From: Parasponia andersonii | Taxonomy: Eukaryota; Streptophyta; Magnoliopsida; Rosales; Cannabaceae | NCBI GenBank assembly: GCA_002914805.1 | Contig: JXTB01000187.1 | Span: 208,473-272,472, forward strand | DNA length: 64,000 nt | Direction of reading: 5' to 3' | Part shown: one piece after another, positions 23,931 through 36,989 of the stretch | Position numbering within the stretch: position 1 is the first letter of the stretch | Layout of the letters: every line of letters starts with the position of its first letter | Program-made: the position numbers and the translations under genes | The notes under the pieces: model-generated | Databases searched by the model: none | Told to the model about the DNA's origin: nothing | What the model saw: only the letters and a program-made list of their open reading frames with translations

Positions 23931-26900
23931 TTAGAACCCCACATACTGGGTGTACTGAGCGTAAGCGTCTGACTTCAAGGCAATTGGGGCCCTTGTGACC
24001 TGATCCGGAAGATCAAATGCGTCTACGAGTTCAGTTGCAATATTTCTCACTTGGAAGCTCAGGTATTCTGTCAGTTTGTGAATTGCCTGAACAAACAGAA
24101 AGCTCAATTAGTCAAAACAATCGTGCAATGTTTATTTATAATCAGCTTAGTTCAGGATTTAAGATTGGCCGCCATAGCAATCAAAACTTCTCGTACTAAC
24201 ATAAAACAAAACTAGCAATATCTTCCCTTCCTCTGGTGGCATTTGGTAAAAACTAATCTTAACCCATAATTTTGCAATGGAATTCTTTATTTAGGCATAC
24301 CTTAGCTTTGTTAGGAGCCACATAATCAACATTTCGGTAGGTTCCTATGTCCTTCCAGATTCGGTCCAAGGCATAAAGATCACAAGCAAGTTTCAAAGCA
24401 GCTCGAGAACTTGCATCAGGACAGCTGATACAGAAATGGGGAACTTCTAAATTTCAGAGCCAAAAACCAGTATGTCAAATAACTTCCGCGGCTGAGATAA
24501 AGAAATACTACCTTTCTACTGCTTCAATAAACTTAGCTAGGATGACAGATTCGATATGAGACTCTGCCAGTGTCAAAAGGTGATTTAAGCATCTATTCCA
24601 AGCACAAAAACTTCCTAGAGTTTTAGAGTGCTTGCGTAGCCGCACAGCAACACTTTGAAGCAACCGAGATGTTCGATACTGCATGAAACATTGTGTGGTT
24701 CATATGCATATTCTCTCTCTTTTTTAACTACGATGCATAAATAAATTAATTTTGCAATATGATACTCACTCTGAAGGCATCTAATTGAAACTTAGGATCT
24801 TGTAAGTGGTCTGCACTATCCCACCGAGCAGTTACAGGATTTGGCTGCGATAGATATGTGTTCATAGACTCTTTTAGGTAGTTCCATGTAACCATGAACG
24901 TCCCACCTTGGAACTTCTCCTTGTATTGCTTTAGCAGATCACCTGCTACCTGCATCCCAAATTGAAATTTTAGAGTACAATTTGTTTAATAAATTCTTTC
25001 AACACATATCTTTCCCAATGTTTATCCAAACTACATAGTTAGTTCTATCGATTGTGTGTCAAGTCCAGTGATTAAATTGTCACAAGCAGCAATTTGTTTT
25101 TATATAAATTACATGCTAGCTAGAAAGCCTAAAATGGACTCAGCAACAGATAATGTCATTTATGATACGCAAATTTGGAGTTCCGAAGGACAGTGGTGAT
25201 AAATCAACAACTCTTCCATGCAGAAGCAAGTTTCTTGTAAGAGGATCATGACAGGTACGAGGTTTTTCTGGCATTATATTTGCTTCTATTTTTTCCTTCT
25301 TCCTTGTTCTCCTTATTTCTGAAAGGTTATCATGTTAATTTGTTTTTGTTAACCACACCATGAATACTCACAAGGCCCCAGGTAGTTCGCACTTGCTATA
25401 CTATCGACCACTCTCACAGGGATTGTCTCTTGGAACTATAGTTGCCACTGCAAACACAAATGCGCAATTATTTGCTATTCCTACCTTTCCTACTCTAGTG
25501 TTAGCACTATGGTAGAAACTCATGATTTATCCAATCAAACAAATTAAGAGTATGGTTAATAGTAGTCTGTTGCAACCTGTTGTAGTAGCACCGTGTTGTC
25601 CCCTTCAAATGTCTGGAAAATGTCATGATCATTCCTAAGAATACCAAAGCGGTTAACAGCAGCATACCCATGGCCTCCACAAGCTTCCCTACAGATGCTC
25701 AACGACTTTGCCGTGTACGATGTCACATAAGCCTTGAGGCCTGCTGATAGTGCATGGACATCTGCAACCAATTGCTCATCATGAGACTTTTTCATCTCCG
25801 TGTACTTCTCCACTAAATGGACTGTGGCAAAATGGAATGCATAAGTTGAAGCGAGCATTGGCATAAGCTTGTGCTGTTGAGACTGATAATCAAGTATGCT
25901 AACTTCAGGCTGCTTGGGAGGACCAAACTGCTGGCGCAGTAACGAATACCGTATTGCTATTGTGGCAGCAAGCTTGAGGACACTAACTGAAGAATATGCC
26001 AGGCCAACTCTCCCACCTACCAGTTCACCTAATGTTGCAGCAAATCTTTTGTTTATTGTGGGGAGGCTACTTGTGTATTTTCCATCCCAAGAGACATCTC
26101 CAAACCGATTAAGAAGATTCTCACGAGGGATCCTAACTGAACAGAATCTCAGTGCTCCATTATCCACTCCATTTAGACCAACCTTATGGCCACAATCATG
26201 TATTTCAATGCCTGGAAGAGTTTGATGGGTCTTCAAATCCCTTATTGGCACAATGAAGGCATGGACCCCCATATCAGAAACTCCTTTTGAATCATGAGTT
26301 GGCAATATCAGCTTAGCAAAAACAGATGCAAACTTTCCATGGACAGCAGCATTTCCAATCCACCATTTGATGGCCCCGTCATTTGGTGTGTTGATTATAA
26401 ATTCATCTGTGATTGGATCAAACGTTGCTGTTGTTTGGAGGCCTTGAACATTTGAACCTTTTAGCCGATCGAAAAATAAAATAAAACAAAAATATAAAAA
26501 GGGGGTTAGTTTAAGCATGAATCCACATTAGGAACTAGGTGTTTAACAAAAGATGGAATATATATATATATATATACATGTAAAAAAGTAAAAAAGAACT
26601 TTTTACATTTTTAAAATCTAACTAGGAAACCAACAAAGCTAAAAACAAAAGAAATACAAGTTTACCATCATTAACCAATCATCCTTTAACCTTGATTGTA
26701 TAAATCAAACAACAGTGACAGGTGCTGTATGATTGTAACTAATAGATACTCTAAGGATTTGATACCTGTCTACACTCGAATATTTAAATGAGTAAGGTAA
26801 GCCATAAGTGGTGAACAGAATATCCCTAATTCAAACATTCAAGCTACACATTGTGCTATTGTGATTTGGATACTTTCCCAAAAGAAATCAATACCCTCAA

Positions 26901-29001
26901 GATAACATTTGCGCAAGAGTTCCAACTTAAACGTCATTGTTAGTCAATATTGCAAAATAGTAGCTGCTCTTTATAGAAAGAATCTTGAGCTGGGATATCT
27001 GTGCCAGAAAATGTAAGTAACTTAAAGGAGCAGCGATAAAAGATACTGGAGATGCCAGGCCACTTGAATTTCAACTCTTAATTGTATAACAAGGAAAATG
27101 CAAAGAAACAAAAGTAAACACTAGTAGAAGACCTTACCATGATGTAGCTCAGTCATAGCAAAACATCCTGGATACTCCAAATTGTCAATACCATCAAAGT
27201 ATTTGTCCCTATGTTTCTTGGTTCCTAAATTGATGACAGATCCTCCCCAAAGACTGTCCAAGTAAATTTTATTTTAGAAAAAGTACAAGAAAGTCGATGA
27301 GCCTTCAGCGAAAAAAGTTGGTGTAGAATAGAGTAATAGTAACACTAAACTAACGTAGCTTAAGCATTTGCAAAAAAAAACACTCGATAAATTTGCACGT
27401 GAAAGAACCAAAAAATTACATTTTTTGAATCTAAATACCAAAAAATGAGGTATAAAATAATGTGTGCTTTTGGAATATGAGGTATTTCATGGGGATATAT
27501 GGTTGAGATATAAGTTTGTAATCTTTAACCATAAGAAACCAAAGAGCTTCACAAAACAAACTTGGAATGGAATTTCTTGCTTTCAAATTTCATTGTTGCC
27601 TCTACTACACGTAATTCTAAAGTCTCTTAAACAATTTTTTACTCGAGCTATATCAAATAACTACAGTAAAGACAACACTCTCAATCTCTTCTTTAATTGA
27701 AACTTCCTTCAAGCTATACATTATTTTACTGCAAACTAGTACCACATTCACTTTATTATTTTAATCCTGCTCTTGTCAAACATATAAACCTTGTCAGCAT
27801 CTCACACTCATATAATCACACACGACACATAGTATCTGGGTTTCTACACGTTCATCTGTCGGTAAATTCACGGCGGTCCTTACTACAGTCTTTAATATGG
27901 TTAGTATTTCCCACATACTCTAATTGATAACCATCACTTACAACTCCAGAAAACCAAACGCTATCAACCTAACTTCTACCAGCAAAAAACTTTCCCCTTC
28001 GAGAAATAAATGCAGAAACAAGAAAACAATGTTGGACCCACCAAAAATTGCGTTGGAGGATATTTTAAAAAAGCTAACATTCAGCCCTCAGCGCCGAATA
28101 AAAAGAAACTAATGTATGAGCTGCTCATCAACTATTACCCATCAAATTCATCTAACGTTTCTCTAGACACCTTTTCAATCACCATTTGGAACGAATTCAA
28201 ATAACATTTGAAACTCTATCAAACACCATTTCAAGTACAGAAACCTTCGTTTCATTCGCGATAATTCGGACAGTATTCAAGCCAAGAGTCAAATAACCTC
28301 TATAAATTAAAAATAAATTGGGGTTTTAGTTTTCAATCTAAGCCCTTTTAGTTTTAGGTCTAGTTCATCAAATTTCCACAAAAGCCACTCAAACTTATCA
28401 ACAAGTCCACCTAAACAGAAACCCCCAGAACCCAATACTCCACCTAAATTTCCGAACAAAACCCAATGAATCCATATCAATATGCAAAATCCACCAAATA
28501 TTATTTTTTTTTTAAAAAAAAGTCAAAATCAGAGTAATGAACTAATGATCACCTGTACTGAACCCCAATCTTGATTCCAAGCGACATGTCAATGCTCCCA
28601 ACAGCTTCAAGAATGGCAAAATACTGGGCCGGATCTTCGAACAGAGCCCGAAAGGGCCGAATCCCGGCCTCCTGGACCAGCCCACGAAGCTGCCTCATAC
28701 AGAGCTCGCGGTGGTCGTCCTTGGAGATCTCGATCGGGGTTTGGAGCTCCGGCCTGGTGTTGAAGTACTCGAAAACCCGCTCCTGAATCTCTCGGTGCTT
28801 TCCTCTCATGTACTCCGACAGGGGCGCCACGTCCACGTTGAGCTTCGGCGCCCCCCTGGCGCATTTTAGAATCTGGAGCTGGTCGTCGGCGCAGGATAAG
28901 GGACGCGGTACGGGAGACAGGTGAAGGGAGAGCCGGCCGATTCGCCGGGCGATGGGCTGATATTCATCCTCGGCCGTCCGATCTTGATCACGGCTTTGCA
29001 T
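23931..29001 (-). CDS. ACX2: Peroxisomal long-chain acyl-CoA oxidase, ACX2 type, 690 aa, seven exons
   Basis: Oxidises long-chain acyl-CoA to trans-2-enoyl-CoA with FAD, passing electrons to O2 (H2O2), the first step of peroxisomal beta-oxidation. Minus-strand exons 29001-28553, 27253-27138, 26457-25577, 24949-24770, 24678-24512, 24424-24301 and 24086-23931 join in frame at GT/AG sites to 690 codons plus stop; Arabidopsis ACX2 has 692. Residues 20-28, RIGRLSLHL, are a perfect PTS2 signal (R-I-x5-H-L). SMDMSLGIK-like text, [15 protein letters not shown] (flavin/substrate region), [21 protein letters not shown] and TFEGDNT with its catalytic glutamate are all present. The C-terminus, TQYVGF, lacks a PTS1, as expected for ACX2. 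No frame damage. The gene sits inside a block with 1503 bp identical ends, so its copy number is uncertain. Confidence 0.95.
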
Positions 29002-29019
29002 TTTTTTTTTTTTTTTTTC

Positions 29020-30522
29020 CTTTTTGACGCAGAGATAGAAAGAGAGAGAGCTGGTGGGAGATTTGAATGAGGGACAGTGATTAGCTTACTTATACGGCAC
29101 ACGTGATGACGTGGCTTCCGGCAAGTTGCGGACGTGGCGGAGAATGATTCGTAGGGAGTTAGGCAGTTTAGTTTTTGGCGCGCTTCCCAATACGGATGCG
29201 ATAATAGCATACCACTAGAAGGTTTCGGGTCGGATATGTTTTTGTTTGTGTGGTGATGACGATATTTTTGTTTTTTTATTCAACCAATTCAACCCAAATT
29301 TCTCGTCAAAACTATTTGAATGTAGATTTTTCTTTAAAATATATATATAATATTAGGGGAAGGATGGGCAATGGGCAATGGCCAATGGGGATCTAGCTGG
29401 GAGATAACTCCGTTAATATGTATCCCCATCTGCGGAAAATGTCATATAATGGGAAAAACAAAATCAAGGTGTAGTAATTCATAATAACGTATGGACAAAA
29501 AAGGGAATAATTTGGCTTTGGTTTATTATTATTATTTTCAAAACATCTCAAGACAACTTTGATAGGATACCATGTACATCTTACTACAAAATTTTAATAG
29601 CATTAATGATAGATTAAACTTAGTTAGCTAAAGTTTCTCAAACTTAAACTTTTATTACACACGTACTGCGACCCAGAAAGCTAAAAATAAAAACGGTGAC
29701 AAACGAGGTATATGATAAGGTTTTACCTTGTACACGTTGGCTGGAAAAAGTCATTCCACTTGTGTTTGATTGTGTAATTAATGAGTTGATCAATATCCGA
29801 ACAATGTCTTCTTTCCTTAAATATATATATATAAATGACTTGATCAAAATCATAACAATGTCTTCTTTCCTTAAATATATATATATATGGTCATAATTCA
29901 GTATTTTTTTTATAGTTATTTTTTTAACATATTATATATACACACACATACTACGACCCAAAAAAATAAAAATAAAAACTATGACAAACGAGGTATATGA
30001 TAGGGTTTTACCTCGTATACGTTGGCTGGAAAAAGTCATTCCATTTGTGTTTGATTGTGTAATTAATGAGTTGATCGATATCCTAACAATGTCTTCTTTC
30101 CCCAAATATATAATTAATGACTTGATCAAAATCATAACAATGTCTTCTTTCCTCAAATATATATATATATATATATATAGCCAAGTAGTATTATTTTTAC
30201 TTGCCAACTGGAGTTACCTCAGTTAGTCCAAAACTTGAGGGATGTGTGTGTGAGTTTGGAGAGATCAGGCATTCAAATCTTGGTAAAGTATGTGTTATTT
30301 TTATTTAAATTTGTAGTAAGTGGTGATCATTAGTCAAGCCCCATTTAAAAAAAAATAGTATTATTTTTACTTTTTTATAGTTATTTTTTTAACAGTTGGA
30401 TCATTATTTACAAAGTTTAAATAGTTGAAAAAAATAATAACAATAAATGTATATGCTCTTTTTCTCTCTACTTTTTACCATGAAAATACGTGTATGATGA
30501 ATTTTAATTTGACAAAATAATC
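29020..30522 (+). repeat. 1503 bp direct repeat, copy 2 (ACX2 promoter side)
   Basis: Same sequence as 21339-22841. It begins 19 bases upstream of the ACX2 start codon, so it contains the whole visible promoter of that gene, and it stops exactly at the N at 30523. Perfect identity over AT-rich non-coding DNA means either a very recent tandem duplication or an assembly redundancy. Confidence 0.95.
29100..29138 (-). promoter_or_regulatory. ACGTG-element cluster upstream of the ACX2-type gene
   Basis: Three ACGTG cores lie 99-137 bases upstream of the start codon: CACGTG (29100-29105), GACGTGGC (29108-29115) and GACGTGGC (29131-29138). G-box/ABRE-like clusters bind bZIP/bHLH factors. Regulation by ABA, light or JA is inference. 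The same cluster is present in repeat copy 1 near 21419-21457, where no gene follows. Confidence 0.5.
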
Positions 30523-30523
30523 N
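30523..30523. other. Single N, probable contig join
   Basis: Ends repeat copy 2 exactly (copy 1 continues with CATATATATATAC at the same point), and is followed by a 95 bp sequence that repeats 129 bases later. Confidence 0.8.
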
Positions 30524-30747
30524 TTAGAAAGTGATATGAAAGTGATTTTATACGAACCATATCAATGTTGAACCAATAAAAAATAACAATGGCACATCGG
30601 TTAATGTCAAAAAATGAATATATATATATTGGCCATATTCACTGAGAATCAATTAGAAAGTGATATGAAAGTGATTTTATACGAACCATATCAATGTTGA
30701 ACCAATAAAAAATAACAATGGCACATCGGTTAATGTCAAAAAATGAA
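30524..30747 (+). repeat. 95 bp direct repeat with 129 bp spacing, next to an N
   Basis: TTAGAAAGTGATATGAAAGT begins at 30524 and at 30653. Both copies run identically for 95 bases to AAAAAATGAA, with a TATATATATTGGCC spacer between. The repeat abuts the N at 30523, so it may be a true tandem repeat or another joining artefact. Confidence 0.85.
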
Positions 30748-33700
30748 AATTTGAGATTATAGTTGGAAATGTTACATACAGTATACTAGTATTACTTTTT
30801 TTGCCTCTTTATATTGAAAATTTAAATTACACATTAGCCTAACTAAGATTTCGAATCCTTGTCTTTTACATAGTCGTACACTCTTTCAAAAATCATAAAA
30901 TCCTAAATTAATTGATATTAGCTCAATTGGCATACTAGTATTAATTACTCTTTATTTTTGGCTAGACTATACGCTTGATTCACTTTCTCTCTTGAATCTT
31001 CGTTTATTCTTTTGGCAATGGTTTAATAGTTAAGTTAGCATCGGAGTACCTTCAAAATCAATATCATACTGATGTCCCAACGATACTTTGATCATATTTG
31101 AATATTTTTCAAGGAGCAATATTTTTTATCTCAATTGGGATTTTATCCATATGCAGTATTCTTATTGGTGAAAATTAATTCCAATTGTCAACTAATTTAA
31201 GAGAACCTACATTCATTATTTTGTTATAGCTGCTAACAATATATTACACATGACATGTGAGTAATGTTGGGAGTAAGCTCAAAAAAGTAATTAATTTTAT
31301 ATAGAAAAATATTTTTGTAGATATAAAATAATAAACTATTGTTTAATTATTATTTTGTGCATTATTGTATTATTTAAATACGATCAATTTAGTTGTATAA
31401 TTTATATTTATGTTATTGCGATCTAGATTCATAGAAGATATACGAATACAAGCTATTTAGAACTAATTAAATATAGTTCGTTGTATATATGACTAAAGTT
31501 TAGCATTTTATTTATATTATAACAAACTTTAGAAAAAGTATGGCTTATCTTGATTAACGAAAGTCAACTAGTATATTAGAAAATATAATGAACGGGGTCA
31601 TAAATGAAATTTGTTTGACATGTGTCACTAAAAAGAATTTAATAGATATTTATTCTTTATACTCTTAACCTTGAGGTAGCTATAATAATTTGTTCTCAAA
31701 TATAGTTTTATTTGAATTATAAATTAGTAACATCTAATTAGATCAACTTATGTTGTTGTTTCGTAAAACATATTTTGTTAAAAATACAACGCTATAGATG
31801 AAAATATACGCTAACTATCATCATTAGAGAAATTTATAAGAACTAAGAAATCAATGGGAATTGAATTATGTTCTTATTATGTTATACAAAGGGGCATTTA
31901 AGCTAAAAATCAAAGGTCACAAAGGAGATTAGAGCAAGCATAATCATAGATAATTGGAGTGCAATTTTAACCTTTTAATGGAATAGGTTTTTGAAATTAA
32001 ATGATTAGGAAGTCAATTTATTAATTATTTGGAGCTAATTGCATGTATTCCATAAAATTCCCAAACTAGTTTATGGCTATGGTCACATTGCTGTTGGATT
32101 AGACTAATTTGAGAATAAAGAATTGGACTAAAGATGAGCTGAATGTTTGGCCCATTTACTCGGAATAGACTTGCAGCACTCTAAGTGTGAACAATAGGAG
32201 ATTAGCTTTTGGGAACTTTTGTTTTTGGATAAAAGCCAATAGTCAATTCCATTATTGATATGACTGGAACAATCTAATTATGGTGGTTAGGATATTTTCT
32301 ATTATTATTAATTAGATAAAAAAATAATATTATGTATCCCAAAATTTATATCAGATTTTTAATACGTGACATTTGAATTAAAATTATTCAGTTAGTGAAT
32401 AATATTAATTTATTTATGATAAGTTCTAATACACCAATTGAATAATGACAACTCGTATATTTATACGTGTTAATTTGTTAACAATTTTGATATATCTAGT
32501 GTCGTTCATAGATAAAATCATATCAAGATGTCTCCAAGTTCTTTTTCCTTATAAAAAAAAATAGAATAGGAAACCTCGAAGGAGGAAAAAAAAATACTAA
32601 GATATTCTCCCAAGTTTTAGATAAAGAGGGTCGTATTCATAAAGATAAGTGAGAAGTCACATTATTCTGTTCTTAGTTTCTTTAATAACGAATATGAAGC
32701 AGTTATATTTTTTTAAGCATATTTACATGAATATACATTTTTTTTAATGGATTTGTACCCATTTTAATACATGCTTTTGAAGAAATATATATCACAAATA
32801 TTTTATAACTTTTTTTAATACATTTTATAACTTGTACCATATATATCTATACTGAAAATTTATCCCAAAAAAAATAGTATAAAAGTTTTAAAATGAAAAA
32901 GAGGTAATGATGAAATATAAAGCAAAAAGATGGATATTGGCCTAAATTGCTCTTTTAAAAGATAAAAGATATTGAAATATGATTTATAATTTCACAATTT
33001 ATAGATTTAAAAATTTACAGATACGCATATGTAATAGCAAGTACATTAGGAATATAATTTATTATTAAGAATACTTTTTATGAAATTTATTTAATGGTAT
33101 CGAAATCAGCTTTTAAAAATCAATCCTTAGCCTATTTGTTAGATTGTGCTTAAACTGAAGATAAACCCAACTAAAATGCGAAAGATAATAAAATAATTAA
33201 GTTTTATCTTTTTAATTTTCTATATAAAATCGGTTTCTAAATTTATAAAATAAGATCCGAATCTTATATCAAACAAACTTTAACCACCTTTAAGTCTAAT
33301 AGTGCGAACGATACAAATAATTAACCACAAAGTTGTGAATGATTACCTAACAGTTATTCAAGTAGATCTCATATTCTAAGTGATACGGATGAGTTATTGA
33401 TGGTCTCCTATTAGGTTCTTAGAGTCCAGTATGTGATACCAGTGCTCAACTACTAAGTTACGGATATTTAGGTACAAAATTAATTCGATGGGTCTATGAG
33501 ATTGACTTTGGTAAGTTACCAACAATCACCCTTTTGATTACTTACCCAGCGGGATGAACTTTTTTTTTTCCTTTATAAAAAAAAAAACCAACATCTATTT
33601 TTTTTTTTCCAATCCCAACCCAGTAATTTTTTAAAAGAGAAATTAGAGAATGTATCCATTTTTTATACATTGTTTTATTAAATGTCAATTATTTCTCTAA

Positions 33701-34480
33701 AGAGGATTTTAGTTTGGCTTGATTTAGTCCTATTTTGCAGTTTTTCGGTTTTCTTTTTTAAAATTCGTAATATGGTGAAATTTGATTTTTATTTTATGAA
33801 AAAATTTTAAAAAACTGAAAAATACCGTCCCTACTAATTATTTTGAAAAATATTAAATTTATTTAGAAAATATCACTTTTTAATCACATAAGTAGCTACA
33901 TGAGATAACCATTAATTGATGTAACTAATCGGCTTACTTAAAGTGTATATATGTAAAAACCCTTATCACGTTACTTTGGATAACTAGTTCAAGATTTTTC
34001 TAATAAATTAAGCTATTAAAGATTTTTCAATTTTTGGCATTCTAAAACAAGAATAATCGCAAAATAACTGAATTTTGTACTTAATTTAAGTAAATATTTA
34101 TTTTTCAAATGTTATAGCAAAATATTATATACTAATCATAAAAATTTATATACTCAGAACATTTACTAAATATAAAAATATATATAATTAAAAATTTAAA
34201 AAATAGACATCTACTTAATCAAATTTAAAATATTGATTATTCTTTAAAAAAACAGTGATAAGTTTATGGGCCTTAACAGTTGAGTGGGACGGCCCAACCC
34301 AATAAATAAATGGGCCTTGCAATTTTATGTGTGAGCTCTGCATACAAATGGACTAGACTAAGGAACCGGCGAGTCAACACCCCCCCGGCCCAAAAAAAAA
34401 AAAAAGAAGAGTGGAACAGGATTTGAAAAGAAGAAAGGCGGGTCAGGGTTCGAACTGCTTGATTCCCGCCTCAACACAAT
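30748..34480. other. AT-rich intergenic stretch
   Basis: No gene is recognisable. A dispersed repeat copy lies at about 33780-34085. Text near 33140-33560 (GATTGTGCTTAAACTGAAG ... CACCCTTTTGATTACTTACC) reads like an old LTR, but its ends could not be defined. The last ~100 bases before 34480 should be promoter of the gene at 34926. Confidence 0.45.
33780..34085 (+). repeat. Dispersed repeat, copy 2
   Basis: Related to 10080-10500: the same order of TATCACTTTTTAAT, GATGTAACTAATCGGCTTAC, GTTACTTTGGATAACTAG, TTCAATTTTTGGCAT and GAATTTTGTA, with many substitutions. Element class unknown. Confidence 0.5.
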
Positions 34481-34925
34481 TTGGATTTTCGCTTCCTTCT
34501 TCGTATTTTCACCTTCTTCTCCTCTCCTTAAGTTAAGAGCAATCGCACTCGCACTCATCTCCATTTTACACTACCAGTGCCTGCCAAGGTCAGTATAGCT
34601 TTTATTCAACTCCCTATCATTCAAATTAGTCTTTCCATCTTTCAAATTTTTGCTCACTACATAGATTTATTCGACTCAGTTTCTAGGGTTTGTAGCTTTA
34701 CTCCTCTATTCTTTCATTTTTATTTCTGGGTTTTATTTCTCCTTACAATATATGGGGTGTACTTTCGAATTCCGATTGTATTTTTTTTTCGGCACCTTGA
34801 AATTGGGGAATTGGGGGGAGAACTCGACGAATTTCGTCAAATGATGATATGGGTCTCTCATTTTTTGTAGGTTTCGAAGTTGAATACTGAGTTGTTTCGA
34901 TAGGATTTGCTACTATAATTTTACG

Positions 34926-36736
34926 ATGAGTGATTCAAGTGGGTTTCACAAAACCCGTCCCGCACTAGGTGATTTGACCAACCGCCCGGCCAAAAGGGGT
35001 TTTTCGATGATTTTGGGTGATTCGGGGCTTAAATCTAGAGATGGATATTGTAACAATGTCGATGGCCCAATTGGGGATTCGAAATTCGCGAAACAACCCC
35101 GTTTGGGGGTGGAGGATTTCCTGAGGGAGAAATGTAGTACTGATGTTGGAGTAGATGGTAATGAGAAGGGCTTGTTTTTGGCAGATGACAAGCAATCTAG
35201 TGGGTCCTCTTCTACTTCTAGCGATACCGATGCCTCACAGGAGAATACCGAGTCTTTCATTTCCAGTATGCTCAAACAAGTTAAGAAGTCCAATGTGTTG
35301 GTGGATGGCGGAGTTCGTCAAAATGTTGTGGAGGTCGGTGATGCATCAAGGGATAGTTCTATGTCTAGCATTTCGATGCCTACATGCTCAGGATTGTGGA
35401 GCAAAGATTGTTCTGGTGCCGTGGAGATGAATTATCGGGATGATGAAGAAGAGAGACATGCTTCTGATGATACTAAAGCTCAAAGCAATCTTGTACACGG
35501 ACCGTTAGTCACTATTTGCAAGAATAATGAAGGGGCCCTTGGCGTTGACAAACTGGCTTCAACAGGATGCGGTTCTAGTGAGAGGTCAAGGTTGTCGAAG
35601 CAGGGTTCTAAATCTCATGAATTGGGGAGATGTTCAACTCTTAAGGGTGATGGTTGTGGTAATCTGGATTTCAATGAAGACTTTCTAAAAGCTTGTTCTT
35701 GTTCATTTTGCTTAAAAGGTAATTGTGACTCCAATTTATAAGTCAATTTCCCGATTGTTTGCTACCCTTGTTCTTATTTTCTGAATGAGTATGTTTTACA
35801 ATTTTTGTATCAGCTGCTTACATTTGGTCGGACCTCCAATACCAGGATATCAAGGGTCGGATTGCTGGTACATTAGCATGATATGTTTGAATTGCTACTT
35901 AAATTGCCCAAAAGTTATTTTTCGATGTTTCTTTTACATTTATTTATGGTTTCTTTCTCATTTCCTAGCATTGAAGAAGAGTCAAAAAGAAGCAAATACC
36001 TTGGTTCATAAAAGTTTCACGGAGAAGGAGACTGATATTCACGGCCAAGGAAATCCTATCAAATTGTCAAGGCTTGAATCTGATCTCACGGGTCAGTGGA
36101 GATCACTCTTTTGTCATATGGAGGACATACTTGTTCATGAAAGCAATCAACTAGTAAGCGTGACTTCTTTTGCCAATGACTTGGGTTTATTATCCGTTTG
36201 ATTGGTTTTCCCTTCTTAGATTTGTATTAAACTTCAATTTACTCTCCCTTTTGAAGATTTGCATGGCTGTCTTTATTCCCAACATTTGTACAACGATAGC
36301 CAAAATGTTCTTTAAGAAATGGAATTCAGTTTGTCATAAAACTATCCATCTTTTTTTGCTGTCAATGAGGATTTGGTAAAATCACGCATTCTCTTATGGG
36401 GGTTTTTTTTTTTTTTTTNGGGCGCTCTTAGCTGTTTTGTGAGTGCTTCGACCACTGTCTCACAGCCAAAAGAAGTGTCTCCTTGTGGACTCACAATACA
36501 TTGTACAGTCTTTACATATATGAGTGTGTTTATATATTAATGTATAACATGTAGATATGTACTTATTTATCTCCTTGGTTTGTGTGTTTTACTCTTATTT
36601 TTCTCCTGATCTTAATGTGATAGATTCTCTGGGTTTTGCTTTGCAGCAAGCCAGTTTTCTCTCACTAAAAGATTTGAGAGAGAACTGCAAGATGGATCTG
36701 GAGATGATCAACGAAATGCCTGCAGAGAAGCATTAG
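34926..36736 (+). CDS. Unnamed plant-specific protein with an N-terminal destruction box, 373 aa, four exons
   Basis: I do not recognise a named family. Exons 34926-35718, 35814-35867, 35969-36153 and 36647-36736 join in frame at GT/AG sites to 373 codons plus stop (ending MPAEKH). A 5' UTR intron (about 34589-34870, CCAAG|GTCAGT ... TTTGTAG|) is likely. Residues 11-19, RPALGDLTN, fit the APC/C D-box RxxLxx(I/L)xN perfectly and are followed by basic residues (RPAKRGF). The middle (about 80-240) is Ser/Asp-rich and probably disordered. The C-terminal third looks conserved: a cysteine cluster (C257, C259, C262) in FLKACSCSFC, then AYIWSDLQYQDIKGRI, and two helix-prone stretches (SQWRSLF-like, HMEDILVHESNQL; LKDLRENCKMDLEMI). 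A nuclear, cell-cycle-regulated protein is inference from the D-box. Intact, with an N (36419) in intron 3. Confidence 0.85.
36419..36419. other. Single N after a poly-T run in intron 3
   Basis: Preceded by about 17 Ts; probably an unresolved homopolymer or a join. It does not touch coding sequence. Confidence 0.7.
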
Positions 36737-36989
36737 TACGCTTTTAATGCTTGTGGTGATTTAAAAGATTTTCTTGTCCCCTTATAGTACTTTCTCTGTT
36801 ACCCTGCTTGGGAGTGCAAAAGTCAATGTTATTGTGGATCTGTTGTTATTACAAAAGGGCTGCTTCAACATTGTTTTAGAGCTGTAATGTATCTGTGAAT
36901 TTTCATGCACTTTTAAAATCTTCGTCTCTTCAAGAATGAAACTCTGCATTTCATTTGTTTCCAACATGTTAGAAGGCTTGGTCAGTTCT

